Under the pieces are notes generated by a model. It was not told the origin of the DNA and made no database searches. It saw only the letters and a program-made list of their open reading frames with translations. From contig CAUDNY010000006.1 of the NCBI GenBank assembly GCA_958450865.1, positions 79,972-143,971 on the forward strand: a stretch of 64,000 bases of DNA, given 5' to 3'. Both the position numbers and the translations under genes were made by a program. Each line of letters begins with the position of its first letter. The first letter of the stretch is position 1. Below are positions 1 to 8,180 of this stretch, one piece after another. The stretch is from an uncultured Collinsella sp. Its GTDB lineage: Bacteria; Actinomycetota; Coriobacteriia; Coriobacteriales; Coriobacteriaceae.

Positions 1-1
1 C

Positions 2-331
2 GTTGAGCGTGTGCGTACTGCCGATGACGTTCCCGTCATGCTCGAGAACAACATATACGTTTACGAGGACAACGCTTATCTATCAACGGCACCTCTATCT
101 AACCAATCCATTTTTGAGTTTGTGCGCAACCGGACGGGCCGTACGCCCGCGTTTACCGACCCGTGCACGCTCGAGATCGCGTGCGCGTCGCCCGAGGTCG
201 CTCGGCTGTTGGCAGTTCCCGTTGGCGAACCCTTGTTTTATATGGAAGCCTTCTTTTTCGATGAGCAGCGGCGGCCGTTTATCATCGGTCGTCAGCGGAT
301 CGTTGGGTCTCGCTACGTTTTTGACATCTAG
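2..331 (+). CDS. GntR-family regulator, C-terminal UTRA domain (5' end outside window)
   Basis: The frame is open from the first bases and ends at a TAG at 329-331, so only about 109 C-terminal residues are seen. They look like the ligand-binding UTRA half of a GntR/HutC regulator: a short-acyl region, then alternating strands ending in FFFDEQRRPFIIGRQRI and a terminal RYVFDI, which resembles the closing strand of UTRA domains. The DNA-binding N-terminus lies upstream. It sits in the same direction just before a sugar-amine catabolic operon. E. coli frl and Salmonella fra loci are likewise controlled by GntR/UTRA proteins (FrlR, FraR), so it is probably the local repressor. The effector is inference. 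Confidence 0.75.
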   Translation, partial: VERVRTADDVPVMLENNIYVYEDNAYLSTAPLSNQSIFEFVRNRTGRTPAFTDPCTLEIACASPEVARLLAVPVGEPLFYMEAFFFDEQRRPFIIGRQRIVGSRYVFDI

Positions 332-341
332 GACATTGCGT

Positions 342-381
342 ATGGAAGCGCCCGGTGAATCATCTCACCGGGCGCTTCCAT
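342..381 (+). terminator. 17-bp perfect hairpin after the GntR gene
   Basis: The arms ATGGAAGCGCCCGGTGA and TCACCGGGCGCTTCCAT are fully complementary around a 6-nt loop, beginning 10 bases after the regulator stop codon. No T-run follows, so it is either a weak terminator or an mRNA-stabilising hairpin. It separates the regulator from the operon promoter region. Confidence 0.6.
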
Positions 382-441
382 ACCGTTCACGGCGCGAACG
401 CAACCGTTCAACCGCGTTGCGGCAATCAGTTTGAAATTATC

Positions 442-470
442 TTGATGACGGGAAAAGCTGCTGGTAATCT
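442..470 (+). promoter_or_regulatory. candidate promoter of the Amadori-type operon
   Basis: TTGATG at 442-447 is followed after 17 bases by TAATCT at 465-470, about 80 bases before the carrier gene start. The match is moderate, and no clear GntR operator palindrome could be assigned. Confidence 0.35.
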
Positions 471-549
471 ATGGGACGTCATAGAACGTTTGCCTTATGC
501 AAGCGTTGAAGCGAGATGCGATGCAGTCTCGAGTTCTTTGGAGGTATCT

Positions 550-2013
550 ATGTCAGATACGAAGGCGAAGAAGACAAACAGACGTTTTAAGTTCAAATTA
601 CCGCATGTCTATACGATCATGTTCTTGCTGATCGTTGTCTTTGCGGTTCTGACTTGGATCGTTCCCTCTGGTCAGTACCAGCGCAAGACGATTTCGACAG
701 CGGCGGGCGAGCGTGAAGTCGCCGTTGCTGGTACCTATGAACAGGTCGATAAGAATTACACCGATTCCGAGACCGGCGAGACCATCAATCTGGGCCAGGA
801 TATCTTCGCGGTCCTGCAAGCGCCCACTAAGGGCATCCAGGAGGCTGCTGACGTCGTTGCGTTCGTCTTATTGATTGGCGGATCGTTCGCAGTCATCACC
901 AAGACCAACGCTTTGAATGCCGGCATGAGCCGTGTGATTAAAAAGCTCAAGAACAAGGACATCCTCATCATTCCCATCACGATGACGTTGCTGTCCATTT
1001 GCGGCACTACGTTTGGTATGTCTGAGGAAGCCCTGCCGTTCTATGCCATCTTCATTCCCATCATGATGGGTATCGGTTATGACTCGATGACGGCATTCAT
1101 CATCTGCTTCCTTGGTCCTAACCTGGGATATTGTGCTTCGACCATCGACCCGTTCAATGTTTTGATCGCCCAAGGCATTATCGGCATCGAGGGCAATCCT
1201 CAGCTGTGGCTGCGCGCCATCTCTTGGGTCATCTTTACCGCCGTTGGCATCGCATGGGCCATGCGCTATGCCATGCGCGTCAAGAAAAACCCCGAGTCGT
1301 CCATTACGTACGAGGACGACAAGCTCAAGCGTGTTGAGTTTTCCGTGACCGATGCCTCCATCGAGGAAGAGTTCACTACCCGTCAGAAGCTCGTGCTTAT
1401 CGATTTTGCCTGCGGTATGGGCATTATCGTCTGGGGTCTTGTTACCCAGGGCTGGTACATGAATGAGATTTCCGCCGTGTTCCTTGGTATGGGCTTGCTT
1501 GCCGGTATCCTGGGCGGCCTTGACCAGCAGACGATCGCCGAGGAGTTCGTTAAAGGCATTGCCGACTTTGCGTACGCCGCCATCGTTATCGGTATCGCTC
1601 GCGGCATTCTGGTCATCGCCGAGGGCGGCATGATCATCGACACCATCCTCCAGGCGCTCGCTACTGCGCTTGCCGGTGCACCCGCCGCCGTCTACACCAC
1701 GTTTATGTATATCGTCCTTGGCCTGCTCTCTTTGCTGGTTCCCTCGAGTTCTGGCCTGGCGGCGCTTACCATGCCCGTTATGGGCCCCCTGACCGAGCTC
1801 ATGGGCCTCAATCCCGAGGCGGCCGTCACCGCGCTCCAGTTTGCCAACCAGACCATCAACACCATCAGCCCCGTGGCGGGCATGACGGTCGCCGGTCTTG
1901 CCGTGGCTAAGATTTCGTTTGGCCAATGGTGGAAGACCATTTGGAAGTTCTTCATCTTCATGGTCGTCTTTGGCCTGATCGTAACGGCAATCTCTGGCAT
2001 GCTTCCGGTGTAG
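550..2013 (+). CDS. YfcC/DcuC-family integral membrane carrier
   Basis: This is a polytopic inner-membrane carrier of the YfcC / C4-dicarboxylate anaerobic carrier group, about 487 residues. The ATG at 550 is chosen because GGAGG lies just before it. An upstream in-frame extension would cross the promoter region and has no ribosome site. A short basic N-tail leads into a first membrane helix ending IVPSGQY, typical of the family. Many hydrophobic helices follow, with a conserved LVPSSSGLAALTMPVMGPL segment near the C-terminal third. Salmonella FraA, the fructose-asparagine carrier, belongs to the same broad Dcu-type group. Together with the following FrlB/C/D-like genes this suggests it imports glycated amino acids or a related substrate. 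Substrate is inferred from context only. Confidence 0.8.
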   Translation: MSDTKAKKTNRRFKFKLPHVYTIMFLLIVVFAVLTWIVPSGQYQRKTISTAAGEREVAVAGTYEQVDKNYTDSETGETINLGQDIFAVLQAPTKGIQEAADVVAFVLLIGGSFAVITKTNALNAGMSRVIKKLKNKDILIIPITMTLLSICGTTFGMSEEALPFYAIFIPIMMGIGYDSMTAFIICFLGPNLGYCASTIDPFNVLIAQGIIGIEGNPQLWLRAISWVIFTAVGIAWAMRYAMRVKKNPESSITYEDDKLKRVEFSVTDASIEEEFTTRQKLVLIDFACGMGIIVWGLVTQGWYMNEISAVFLGMGLLAGILGGLDQQTIAEEFVKGIADFAYAAIVIGIARGILVIAEGGMIIDTILQALATALAGAPAAVYTTFMYIVLGLLSLLVPSSSGLAALTMPVMGPLTELMGLNPEAAVTALQFANQTINTISPVAGMTVAGLAVAKISFGQWWKTIWKFFIFMVVFGLIVTAISGMLPV

Positions 2014-2022
2014 GTGGTTGTG

Positions 2023-3606
2023 ATGTCTGATCGTTTGACGGTCCTGACGTCTAAGAGCGTCTTTACCGGTACGGGGGACCTGCCGTTTGAAGGTTTCGTA
2101 GCGGTCCGTGGCAATCGAATTGAGGCGGTTGGCACCAAGTGCGAGGTAGCTTCGTATTTGACCCAGGCGGACGAGGTAGTTGACCTGGGCGACCGCACCG
2201 TCATGCCCGGCCTGATCGATGTGCATACCTTCTATACGGGCTGGGCACTGCGGACGTTGGGGTCTGATCTGTCCGGCGTCGCCGATGCCAAAGAGGCCGT
2301 GTCGCTCTTGCGTGCATGGAAAGATGATCATCCGGATTGCGCGGCGGCTTTTGGCCACAACCTGCCCGAAACGTTGGCATCGGATGCCGAGAACGCAAAT
2401 ACGGCAGCTGTGTTTGACGAGTTTTTTGGTGATATCCCTGTCGTCTGCTTTACACCGGGCGCGGAGACCTGCGTTCTCAATGCTGCCGCCAGTGCGCGAT
2501 ACGGTTTTACACCGCAGGCGTGCTATGCCGAGGAGATCTGGCGCATGATGAGCGATTTCCTCGCGTTGCCCGAGGTGCGCGCGGGGTATTCGGACTACAT
2601 GAGCATGCTTAACGAGCGCGGCGTTACCGCCATCAAGGAGATGGCGTTTGATGACTACTACGGCTTTGCCGACGAAATGGCTCGCCGTGAGGAATCTGGC
2701 GAGCTGACGGTTCGCGTCTCTATGATGTCGCAGCCGGTGGGCGCTGGTGCAAATCTGGCATATGCTCGCGAGGCACGAGAGCGCTTCCGGGGACCGTTCG
2801 TTCGTTTTTCTGGCTTCAACCGTATGACCGATCGCGGCGTATGGGCGGGGCTTGCCGAGATGATTGACCCCTATGAGGACACGGCCGATGCGGGCGCTGC
2901 CGGCAAGACGGTCGTCGAGGAGCCAGAGTGGGATCTGATTGAGAACGAGCTGCGTGCAATTGATGCTGACGGTTTCCGATATTCCTTGCATTGCCAGGGC
3001 GATGGCGCCGTTCGTCGCACCGTGGCGCTCTATGCCTCGCTGCCTCGAGACGAGCATGGACGGATGCTTCGCCGCCATGCGATTACCGATCTCGAGAACT
3101 CTGACCCGACCGATCTTGTCGAGTTTGGCAAGTTAGGTGGAATTTGCGAGGTCTATCCGCAGATTCTGACGCTGGACCGGCGCGAGGATTGCCTGTCGAT
3201 GATGCGTCGACAAATTGGCGAGACGCGACTTTTGCACAGCTGGAATCGCCGCGGCATGGAAGATTCCGGATGCACAGTGTGCTGTGGCACTGATTTGCCG
3301 CTGTTGATTCCGAGCTTGGGCGAGTCAATCTACAGCGCGTGCGGCGGGTTCTTCGCCGACGGACTTCCCGTGAATGAGGCCAACGTGCTGACGCTTGTCG
3401 AGCTTTTGCGCGCTTGGACTGCCGGGGGCGCGTACGACCTGATGCGCGAAGACGAGCTGGGTACGCTTGAGGTTGGCAAGCTTGCCGATATCTGCGTACT
3501 CGATCGGGATGTGTTCGACCTCGATTATCGCGACGCACGCGATCTTGCGGTTGATATGACGATGTCGGACGGACAAATCGTGTTCGATCGAAATAAGGAG
3601 GCATAA
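2023..3606 (+). CDS. amidohydrolase family protein (YtcJ-like) with altered metal site
   Basis: This is an amidohydrolase-3/YtcJ-like TIM-barrel enzyme of about 527 residues. The ATG at 2023 is preferred over the GTG at 2014 because AGGTGG sits at 2012-2017. Visible landmarks are the N-terminal beta-sandwich, VMPGLIDVH, SLHCQGDGAVRR, the RRHAI strand, CCGTDLPLLIPS and the C-terminal LEVGKLADICVLD. The first metal motif, usually HxH after PG-I-D, reads H-T-F, so one metal ligand is missing. The gene starts 9 bases after the carrier and ends one base before the FrlC-like gene, so it is co-transcribed. A role in removing an acyl or amide group from the imported compound is possible but unproven. 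Confidence 0.75.
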   Translation: MSDRLTVLTSKSVFTGTGDLPFEGFVAVRGNRIEAVGTKCEVASYLTQADEVVDLGDRTVMPGLIDVHTFYTGWALRTLGSDLSGVADAKEAVSLLRAWKDDHPDCAAAFGHNLPETLASDAENANTAAVFDEFFGDIPVVCFTPGAETCVLNAAASARYGFTPQACYAEEIWRMMSDFLALPEVRAGYSDYMSMLNERGVTAIKEMAFDDYYGFADEMARREESGELTVRVSMMSQPVGAGANLAYAREARERFRGPFVRFSGFNRMTDRGVWAGLAEMIDPYEDTADAGAAGKTVVEEPEWDLIENELRAIDADGFRYSLHCQGDGAVRRTVALYASLPRDEHGRMLRRHAITDLENSDPTDLVEFGKLGGICEVYPQILTLDRREDCLSMMRRQIGETRLLHSWNRRGMEDSGCTVCCGTDLPLLIPSLGESIYSACGGFFADGLPVNEANVLTLVELLRAWTAGGAYDLMREDELGTLEVGKLADICVLDRDVFDLDYRDARDLAVDMTMSDGQIVFDRNKEA

Positions 3607-3607
3607 G

Positions 3608-4459
3608 ATGCCTGAATCCAAACCGACGCTGCGCCGCGAACAGATTGCAGGCATGAATATCCACTACATCATGTGGTCGCTCGATTACTTCCTTGATGTG
3701 CAGCAGCGCTTGGGCTTTGAGTCCATTGAGCTGTGGTGCGCGGAGCCGCATGTGACGCTCGACCATACGGGCTACTTTGAGGCTGAGGTCCTGGCGAAAA
3801 AAGCTGCAGACCGTGGGCTTAGGTATCGTACTCTGTGCCCCGAGAATGTTGTCTATCCTTGGCAGTACTGCGCGCGCAAACCGTTGCATGAACAGCGCAG
3901 CCTGGCGTACTTTAAGCACGGCATTGAGCTTGCCGAGGTACTTGGGTGCGACCGTATGTCCGTCAACTCGGGCTGGGGCGACTGGGACGAGGACCGCGAG
4001 GAAGCCTGGAAGCGCAGCCGCGAGCACTTGTCCATTCTGGCGGAGTATGCCGGCGAGCACGGTCTGGTGCTTACGATGGAAAGCCTGCGTCCCGAGGAGA
4101 GCAACCTTGTGACGACGGTTTCCGATGCGAAGCGCATGATTGACGAGGTCGCGAGCCCGTATTTACAGCCCATGGTTGATACAACCGCGATGGGCGTTGC
4201 TGGCGAGACGCTCGAGGACTGGTTTGCCACCTTTGGTGATGGGGCAATTCACGAGATGCACTTTATCGACGGTGACCCGTATGGCCATCTGGTGTGGGGC
4301 GATGGCAAGCACGATATGGACGCCTTCGTTGCCACACTCAACGCCCATGGTTTCGACGGCATGCTGGGCCAGGAAATTACGGACGGCCGTTACTACGATG
4401 ACCCGGCGGCGGCTGATGCCAAGAACATGGCCGCATTCGAGAAATATCTGATTGACTAA
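3608..4459 (+). CDS. frlC: sugar-phosphate isomerase/epimerase-type TIM barrel, FrlC-like
   Basis: This is a 283-residue xylose-isomerase-like TIM barrel. It resembles fructoselysine 3-epimerase FrlC, which interconverts psicoselysine and fructoselysine so that both can be degraded. Segments supporting this are GFESIELWCAEPHV, LTMESLRPEESNLV with the metal-ligand Glu, MVDTTAMGVAG, and MHFIDGDPYGHLVWGDGK, which parallels the metal/substrate strand of FrlC. AAGGAGG at 3596-3602 sets the ATG at 3608. It lies one base after the amidohydrolase and ahead of the deglycase and kinase, as expected for a fructoselysine-type pathway. The family is clear; the exact substrate is inferred. Confidence 0.72.
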   Translation: MPESKPTLRREQIAGMNIHYIMWSLDYFLDVQQRLGFESIELWCAEPHVTLDHTGYFEAEVLAKKAADRGLRYRTLCPENVVYPWQYCARKPLHEQRSLAYFKHGIELAEVLGCDRMSVNSGWGDWDEDREEAWKRSREHLSILAEYAGEHGLVLTMESLRPEESNLVTTVSDAKRMIDEVASPYLQPMVDTTAMGVAGETLEDWFATFGDGAIHEMHFIDGDPYGHLVWGDGKHDMDAFVATLNAHGFDGMLGQEITDGRYYDDPAAADAKNMAAFEKYLID

Positions 4460-4521
4460 AACAACTATCGGCCACGCAGCCAATCTCATTGATTGCGGCC
4501 CAAACAAGAAAGGAACTGGAT

Positions 4522-5490
4522 ATGAACGCACACGATCTGATCAAAGAGGCAATTGCCGAGAAGGGCAAGTTCGACAGCGTCTACTGGATTGCTTGCGGTG
4601 GCTCCATGATCGATTTGATCCCGGCTCACGAGCTTCTGCAGCGCGAGGCAACCACCTTCACTTCGTATATCTATACCGCGCGTGAATTCGACATTATGCG
4701 TCCGCGTCGTCTGGGCGAGAAGTCCCTGGTCATTGCTTGCAGCCACAGTGGCAATACCCCGGAGGTCGTCGAGGGCTGCGAGATTGCCCTTGCCGCCGGC
4801 GCTACGGTGATCGCCCAGACCGACAACGCTGGATCCAAGATCGACTCCGGCAAGTGGACCACGTGGGTCTACCCATGGGGCGAGGGTGTGCCGCAGGCCG
4901 AGGTCCCCGCTGGCATTTCGCTGTCGCTTGCGGCAGAGCTGCTCGATCAGCAGGAGGGCTACGCCGATCTTGCCGACATGTATGCCGGTATCGCCGAGAT
5001 GGATAAGATTCTTCCCCCGGCACGCGAGAAGGTAAATGCCGAGCTGGGCGATCGCTTTGCCAAGCTTTGCCAGGAGCACGAGTTCTTCTATATTCTGGGC
5101 AGCGGTCCCAACTTTAGCCAGACCTATGGTTTCGCTATCTGCTCTCTTATGGAGATGCAGTGGCAGCACTGCAGCTACATCCACTCTGCCGAGTACTTCC
5201 ATGGCCCCTTCGAGGCTACTCAGGATGGCGTTTTTTACTTCCTGCAGATGGGCTCCAGCGAGTGCCGTGCTATGGACGAGCGCGCCCTGGCGTTCCTTAA
5301 GACGCATACCGATACGCTGATGGTGCTCGATGCCAAGGAGTACGGTATGGAAGCCGTGCCGGCGAGCGTCCGTGCCTATCTGGACCCGGTGCTGTTCTAC
5401 GCCATGAACTGCGAGCTGCGTGCCGCACGCGGCAAGGTGTTTGATCACGATCCCGATTTCCGCCGCTATATGGGTGTTGTCGAGTACTAG
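4522..5490 (+). CDS. frlB: SIS-domain deglycase, FrlB-like (Amadori 6-phosphate deglycase)
   Basis: This is a 322-residue double-SIS-domain protein. It aligns by eye with FrlB, which splits fructoselysine 6-phosphate into glucose 6-phosphate and lysine. The first SIS domain has WIACGGSMIDL and ACSHSGNTPEV (phosphosugar loop). The second has ILGSGPNFSQTYGFAICSLM, and then AEYFHGPFEA carries the Glu and His expected at the active site. The C-terminus DFRRYMGVVEY closely matches the FrlB ending. The ATG at 4522 follows AAAGGA; an upstream in-frame TTG has no support. It is the key enzyme of the pathway. FraB and other glycated-amine deglycases belong to the same family, so the amine released is uncertain. 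Confidence 0.78.
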   Translation: MNAHDLIKEAIAEKGKFDSVYWIACGGSMIDLIPAHELLQREATTFTSYIYTAREFDIMRPRRLGEKSLVIACSHSGNTPEVVEGCEIALAAGATVIAQTDNAGSKIDSGKWTTWVYPWGEGVPQAEVPAGISLSLAAELLDQQEGYADLADMYAGIAEMDKILPPAREKVNAELGDRFAKLCQEHEFFYILGSGPNFSQTYGFAICSLMEMQWQHCSYIHSAEYFHGPFEATQDGVFYFLQMGSSECRAMDERALAFLKTHTDTLMVLDAKEYGMEAVPASVRAYLDPVLFYAMNCELRAARGKVFDHDPDFRRYMGVVEY

Positions 5491-5504
5491 AAGGGACAAA
5501 GGCC

Positions 5505-6368
5505 ATGGCATTTAACGTTAACGCGCTCGGATTTGGCGACAACGTCGTCGATCGCTACGAGCATATCCACACCATGTATCCTGGCGGCAACGCGGTGAAC
5601 TTCGCCGTTTATGCCAAGAAATGCGGTGCCGCACGCTCTGCATACATGGGCATTTTTGGCAATGACGCCGCTGCCGAGCATGTCATTGCAAGCCTCGAGG
5701 ACGAGGGTATCGAGCTTGACAAGTGCGAGCAGATGATTGGCGAGAACGGAGCGGCTCGCGTGACCGTCGTCGACGGTGACCGTGTCTTCCTTGGCTCCAA
5801 CGAGGGCGGTATCCGCGGCGATGCGCGCTATGTCCTCGATCGCTTTGACCTTGCGTACATGAAGCAGTTCGATGTGGTTCATTCGGGCAACTATTGCTTT
5901 ACCGAGCGCGAGCTGCCCAAGTTGAAGGCTGCGGGCGTCACGGTTTCTTTTGACTTTTCGGACGACTCCACCGACGAGTATTACGAGCAGATTGCGCCCT
6001 ACGTCGATTTCGCTTTCTTTAGTGCGGCGGATGCCGCGAGTGAGGACGAGATCCGCGAGCGTCTGGCATGGGTGAAGGGCCTGGGTCCGCGTTTTGTGTC
6101 GGCTACGGCGGGCGCCGAGGGCTGCATTGCTTACGACGGCGAGCGTTATTACCGCCAGCTGGCTAAACCGGTAACGGACATGAAGGACACCATGGGGGCG
6201 GGCGACTCGTTCCTCACCTCGTTTTTGATGTGCTATCTCGATTCCGCCAAGCGTGGTGAGGATGGCGCCGAGGCCATCGAGCGCGCGCTTGACTTTGCTG
6301 CCGGGTTTGCTTCGACCGTGTGCGGCATGGAAGGTTCTTGGGGCCACGGAGCACCAATCGTCGAATAG
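5505..6368 (+). CDS. frlD: PfkB-family sugar-amine kinase, FrlD-like (copy 1)
   Basis: This is a 287-residue ribokinase/PfkB-fold kinase resembling fructoselysine 6-kinase FrlD. It has ALGFGDNVVDRY at the start, PGGNAVNFAVYAKK as the substrate lid, the HSGNYCF strand, VSFDFSDD, and DTMGAGDSF, whose Asp is the catalytic base with the anion hole. The ATG at 5505 is 14 bases after the deglycase stop and is preceded by AAGGGACAAAGG. By family knowledge it phosphorylates the imported Amadori compound on C6 before FrlB acts. A hairpin follows the gene at 6439-6472. Confidence 0.77.
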   Translation: MAFNVNALGFGDNVVDRYEHIHTMYPGGNAVNFAVYAKKCGAARSAYMGIFGNDAAAEHVIASLEDEGIELDKCEQMIGENGAARVTVVDGDRVFLGSNEGGIRGDARYVLDRFDLAYMKQFDVVHSGNYCFTERELPKLKAAGVTVSFDFSDDSTDEYYEQIAPYVDFAFFSAADAASEDEIRERLAWVKGLGPRFVSATAGAEGCIAYDGERYYRQLAKPVTDMKDTMGAGDSFLTSFLMCYLDSAKRGEDGAEAIERALDFAAGFASTVCGMEGSWGHGAPIVE

Positions 6369-6438
6369 CTTAAGAAAGCGTACGGCGGTCTGGCTATGAG
6401 GCCTTGGACAGCCGATGCAAAACAATAAGCGAAATGCG

Positions 6439-6472
6439 AAAAGGGGGCTCGCCATGTGGTGGGTCCCCTTTT
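6439..6472 (+). terminator. hairpin between the two FrlD-like kinases
   Basis: AAAAGGGG and CCCCTTTT pair around an 18-nt loop and end in a short T-tract, 18 bases before the second kinase. It may partly terminate the operon, so that distal genes are expressed less. Confidence 0.55.
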
Positions 6473-6489
6473 GAACATTGGAGAAGACC

Positions 6490-7290
6490 ATGGGTATTAA
6501 AGCGTGCGCGGCTGGTTTTTGCTGCGCGGACGTCTATCAAAACATCGGCGTGTTCTATCCGACCGGTAATGGCATTGACTGGGGTATCCATCTTGCACGA
6601 ATGGGCGTTTCGGTATCCGCCGTGTCGGTTGTCGGCAAGGACGAGTACGGAGACAAGATGAGAGAGGCGCTGGCCGCCGAGGGGTTCGATATCTCACATC
6701 TGCGGGTGGAGGATGGCGACACTTCGGTGATGCTCATGGCTTTGAAAGACGGCGTCGATCGCGTGCATCTCGAGGCAATCGATGGTGTTATGGAGACATA
6801 TCGACCGAATGAAGACGACCGGGCGTTTATCCTAGAGCATGACATCATTCATACCGACCTGTTTGGCAATTGTTTGGACCTCCTGCCCGAATGGCATGAT
6901 GCGGGCAAGACGGTGGTTATGGACTTCTCGGTGTTCAGCCAGGATCCCGAATATGCCTGCGAGAATCATTTTCCCTACGTTGACTATGCGTTCATGTCGT
7001 TTGAAGAGGACACTCCGGAGCTACGAGACTGGGTACGTCACGTGCAGGGATTGGGACCGCGCGTTGCGGTTGCCACGCTTGGCGAGAAGGGAAGCATTGC
7101 CTATGACGGTGAGCGCTTCTATGAGTGCGGGATCGTACCGGCGGAGAAGGTCGTTAATACCGTGGGTGCCGGCGACTCGTATATTGCCGGGTTTACCAAG
7201 GGCGTGATCGATGGCCTTGATATTCCGGCGTGTATGAAGGCGGGCGCTGAGCTGTCCTCCCGCGTCATCGGCTCTTTTGAGCCGTACTAG
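6490..7290 (+). CDS. PfkB-family kinase, FrlD-like (copy 2)
   Basis: This is a second ribokinase-fold kinase, 266 residues, clearly paralogous to the gene at 5505. The start CAAGFCCADVYQNIG and TGNGIDWGIHLARMG replace the usual GGN-A-N lid with G-N-G, followed by DGVDRVHLEAIDGV, VVMDFSVFS and NTVGAGDSYIAGF with the catalytic Asp. The ATG at 6490 follows TTGGAGA. An in-frame TTG 12 bases upstream would overlap that ribosome site. Two kinases in one locus suggest two substrates or two phosphorylation steps. It is separated from copy 1 by a terminator-like hairpin. Specificity is unknown. Confidence 0.72.
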   Translation: MGIKACAAGFCCADVYQNIGVFYPTGNGIDWGIHLARMGVSVSAVSVVGKDEYGDKMREALAAEGFDISHLRVEDGDTSVMLMALKDGVDRVHLEAIDGVMETYRPNEDDRAFILEHDIIHTDLFGNCLDLLPEWHDAGKTVVMDFSVFSQDPEYACENHFPYVDYAFMSFEEDTPELRDWVRHVQGLGPRVAVATLGEKGSIAYDGERFYECGIVPAEKVVNTVGAGDSYIAGFTKGVIDGLDIPACMKAGAELSSRVIGSFEPY

Positions 7291-7317
7291 GGTCAAATGC
7301 CTGGAAAGGAGTACGAA

Positions 7318-8178
7318 ATGGTTATCGACATGTTGGTTCAGCCCATGCTCTACGGCGAGATCTGTACGCCGGGTGATGAGCCCGATGGATTCGGTTTTTG
7401 GTCACGAGAATATGGTATGGGGCATATGGGCCCCATGGATTGGGATGAGCTTCAAGTCGAGATGGACGTCTGCGATGTGCAGAAGAGCGTGCTCATGCCG
7501 CTCGATGTAACCACGGCATGCGGAGGGCACTTTGGCACCAATGACCAGATTGCCATGCTGGTTGCCGCGCATCCCGATCGTCTGTGGGGATTTGCGAGCG
7601 TAGATCCGCGGGTGAGCGGTGCCGCAGACGAATTGGAGCGCGCCTTTACCGAGTTGGGGGCAAAGGGGCTTTGCCTGCATCCGGCAAAGCAGGGTTTTGC
7701 CCCCGATGATGCTGTGGCCGAGCCGCTTTACGAGCTGTGCGAGCGCTATAACAAACCGGTGGTTTTCCATGCCGGTATGTCTTGGGAACCGGGTGCAGAG
7801 CTCTCGCGCAGTAACCCGCTTGCATTTGAGCACACAATCGCAACGCATCCAAATGTGCGTTTTAGTTTGACACACTTTGGCTGGCCCTGGGTGCGCGAGA
7901 CCGTGGCGATGCTGCTCAAGTATCCCAACTGCTACACGGACACCTCTATCACTTACATCGATTCGCCCGAGGAGATGATGCAGCGTCTTTTCACGGTCGA
8001 TATGGGGCCGCTGTGGTATGAGCGTGCGCTATCGCATCAAGTGATGTTCGCCAGCAATACGCCGCGCTTCCGTGCGTTCAAACTCAAGCGGGCGCTCGAT
8101 ACCGTGTCCATGCGCGATGATGCGCGAGAAAGGCTCTACTGGGGTAATGCCCTGCGTTTTCTTGAAGGGGATGAGTGA
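7318..8178 (+). CDS. amidohydrolase-2 (ACMSD-like) family protein with degenerate metal site
   Basis: This is a 286-residue TIM barrel of the amidohydrolase-2 family. GGAAAGGAG at 7302-7310 sets the ATG at 7318; an in-frame ATG at 7297 lies upstream of this ribosome site. The barrel strands are recognisable: WGFASVDPR, GLCLHPAKQGF, VVFHAGMSW, SLTHFGWPWVRE and the C-terminal YWGNALRFL. The N-terminal metal motif, normally D-x-H-x-H, reads VIDMLVQPML and has no His. The late Asp of the usual G-S-D-x-P motif is Asn (ASNTP). It may be an inactive, metal-independent or structural member. It is co-directional with the operon and ends two bases before the YjbQ gene. Confidence 0.7.
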   Translation: MVIDMLVQPMLYGEICTPGDEPDGFGFWSREYGMGHMGPMDWDELQVEMDVCDVQKSVLMPLDVTTACGGHFGTNDQIAMLVAAHPDRLWGFASVDPRVSGAADELERAFTELGAKGLCLHPAKQGFAPDDAVAEPLYELCERYNKPVVFHAGMSWEPGAELSRSNPLAFEHTIATHPNVRFSLTHFGWPWVRETVAMLLKYPNCYTDTSITYIDSPEEMMQRLFTVDMGPLWYERALSHQVMFASNTPRFRAFKLKRALDTVSMRDDARERLYWGNALRFLEGDE

Positions 8179-8180
8179 AC

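Noticed and set aside
868..3078. A 736-codon open frame on the minus strand opposite the carrier and amidohydrolase
   Set aside because: It is antisense to two well-supported genes with family motifs. It is a product of GC-rich codon structure, has His/Arg-rich composition and no ribosome site or motif.
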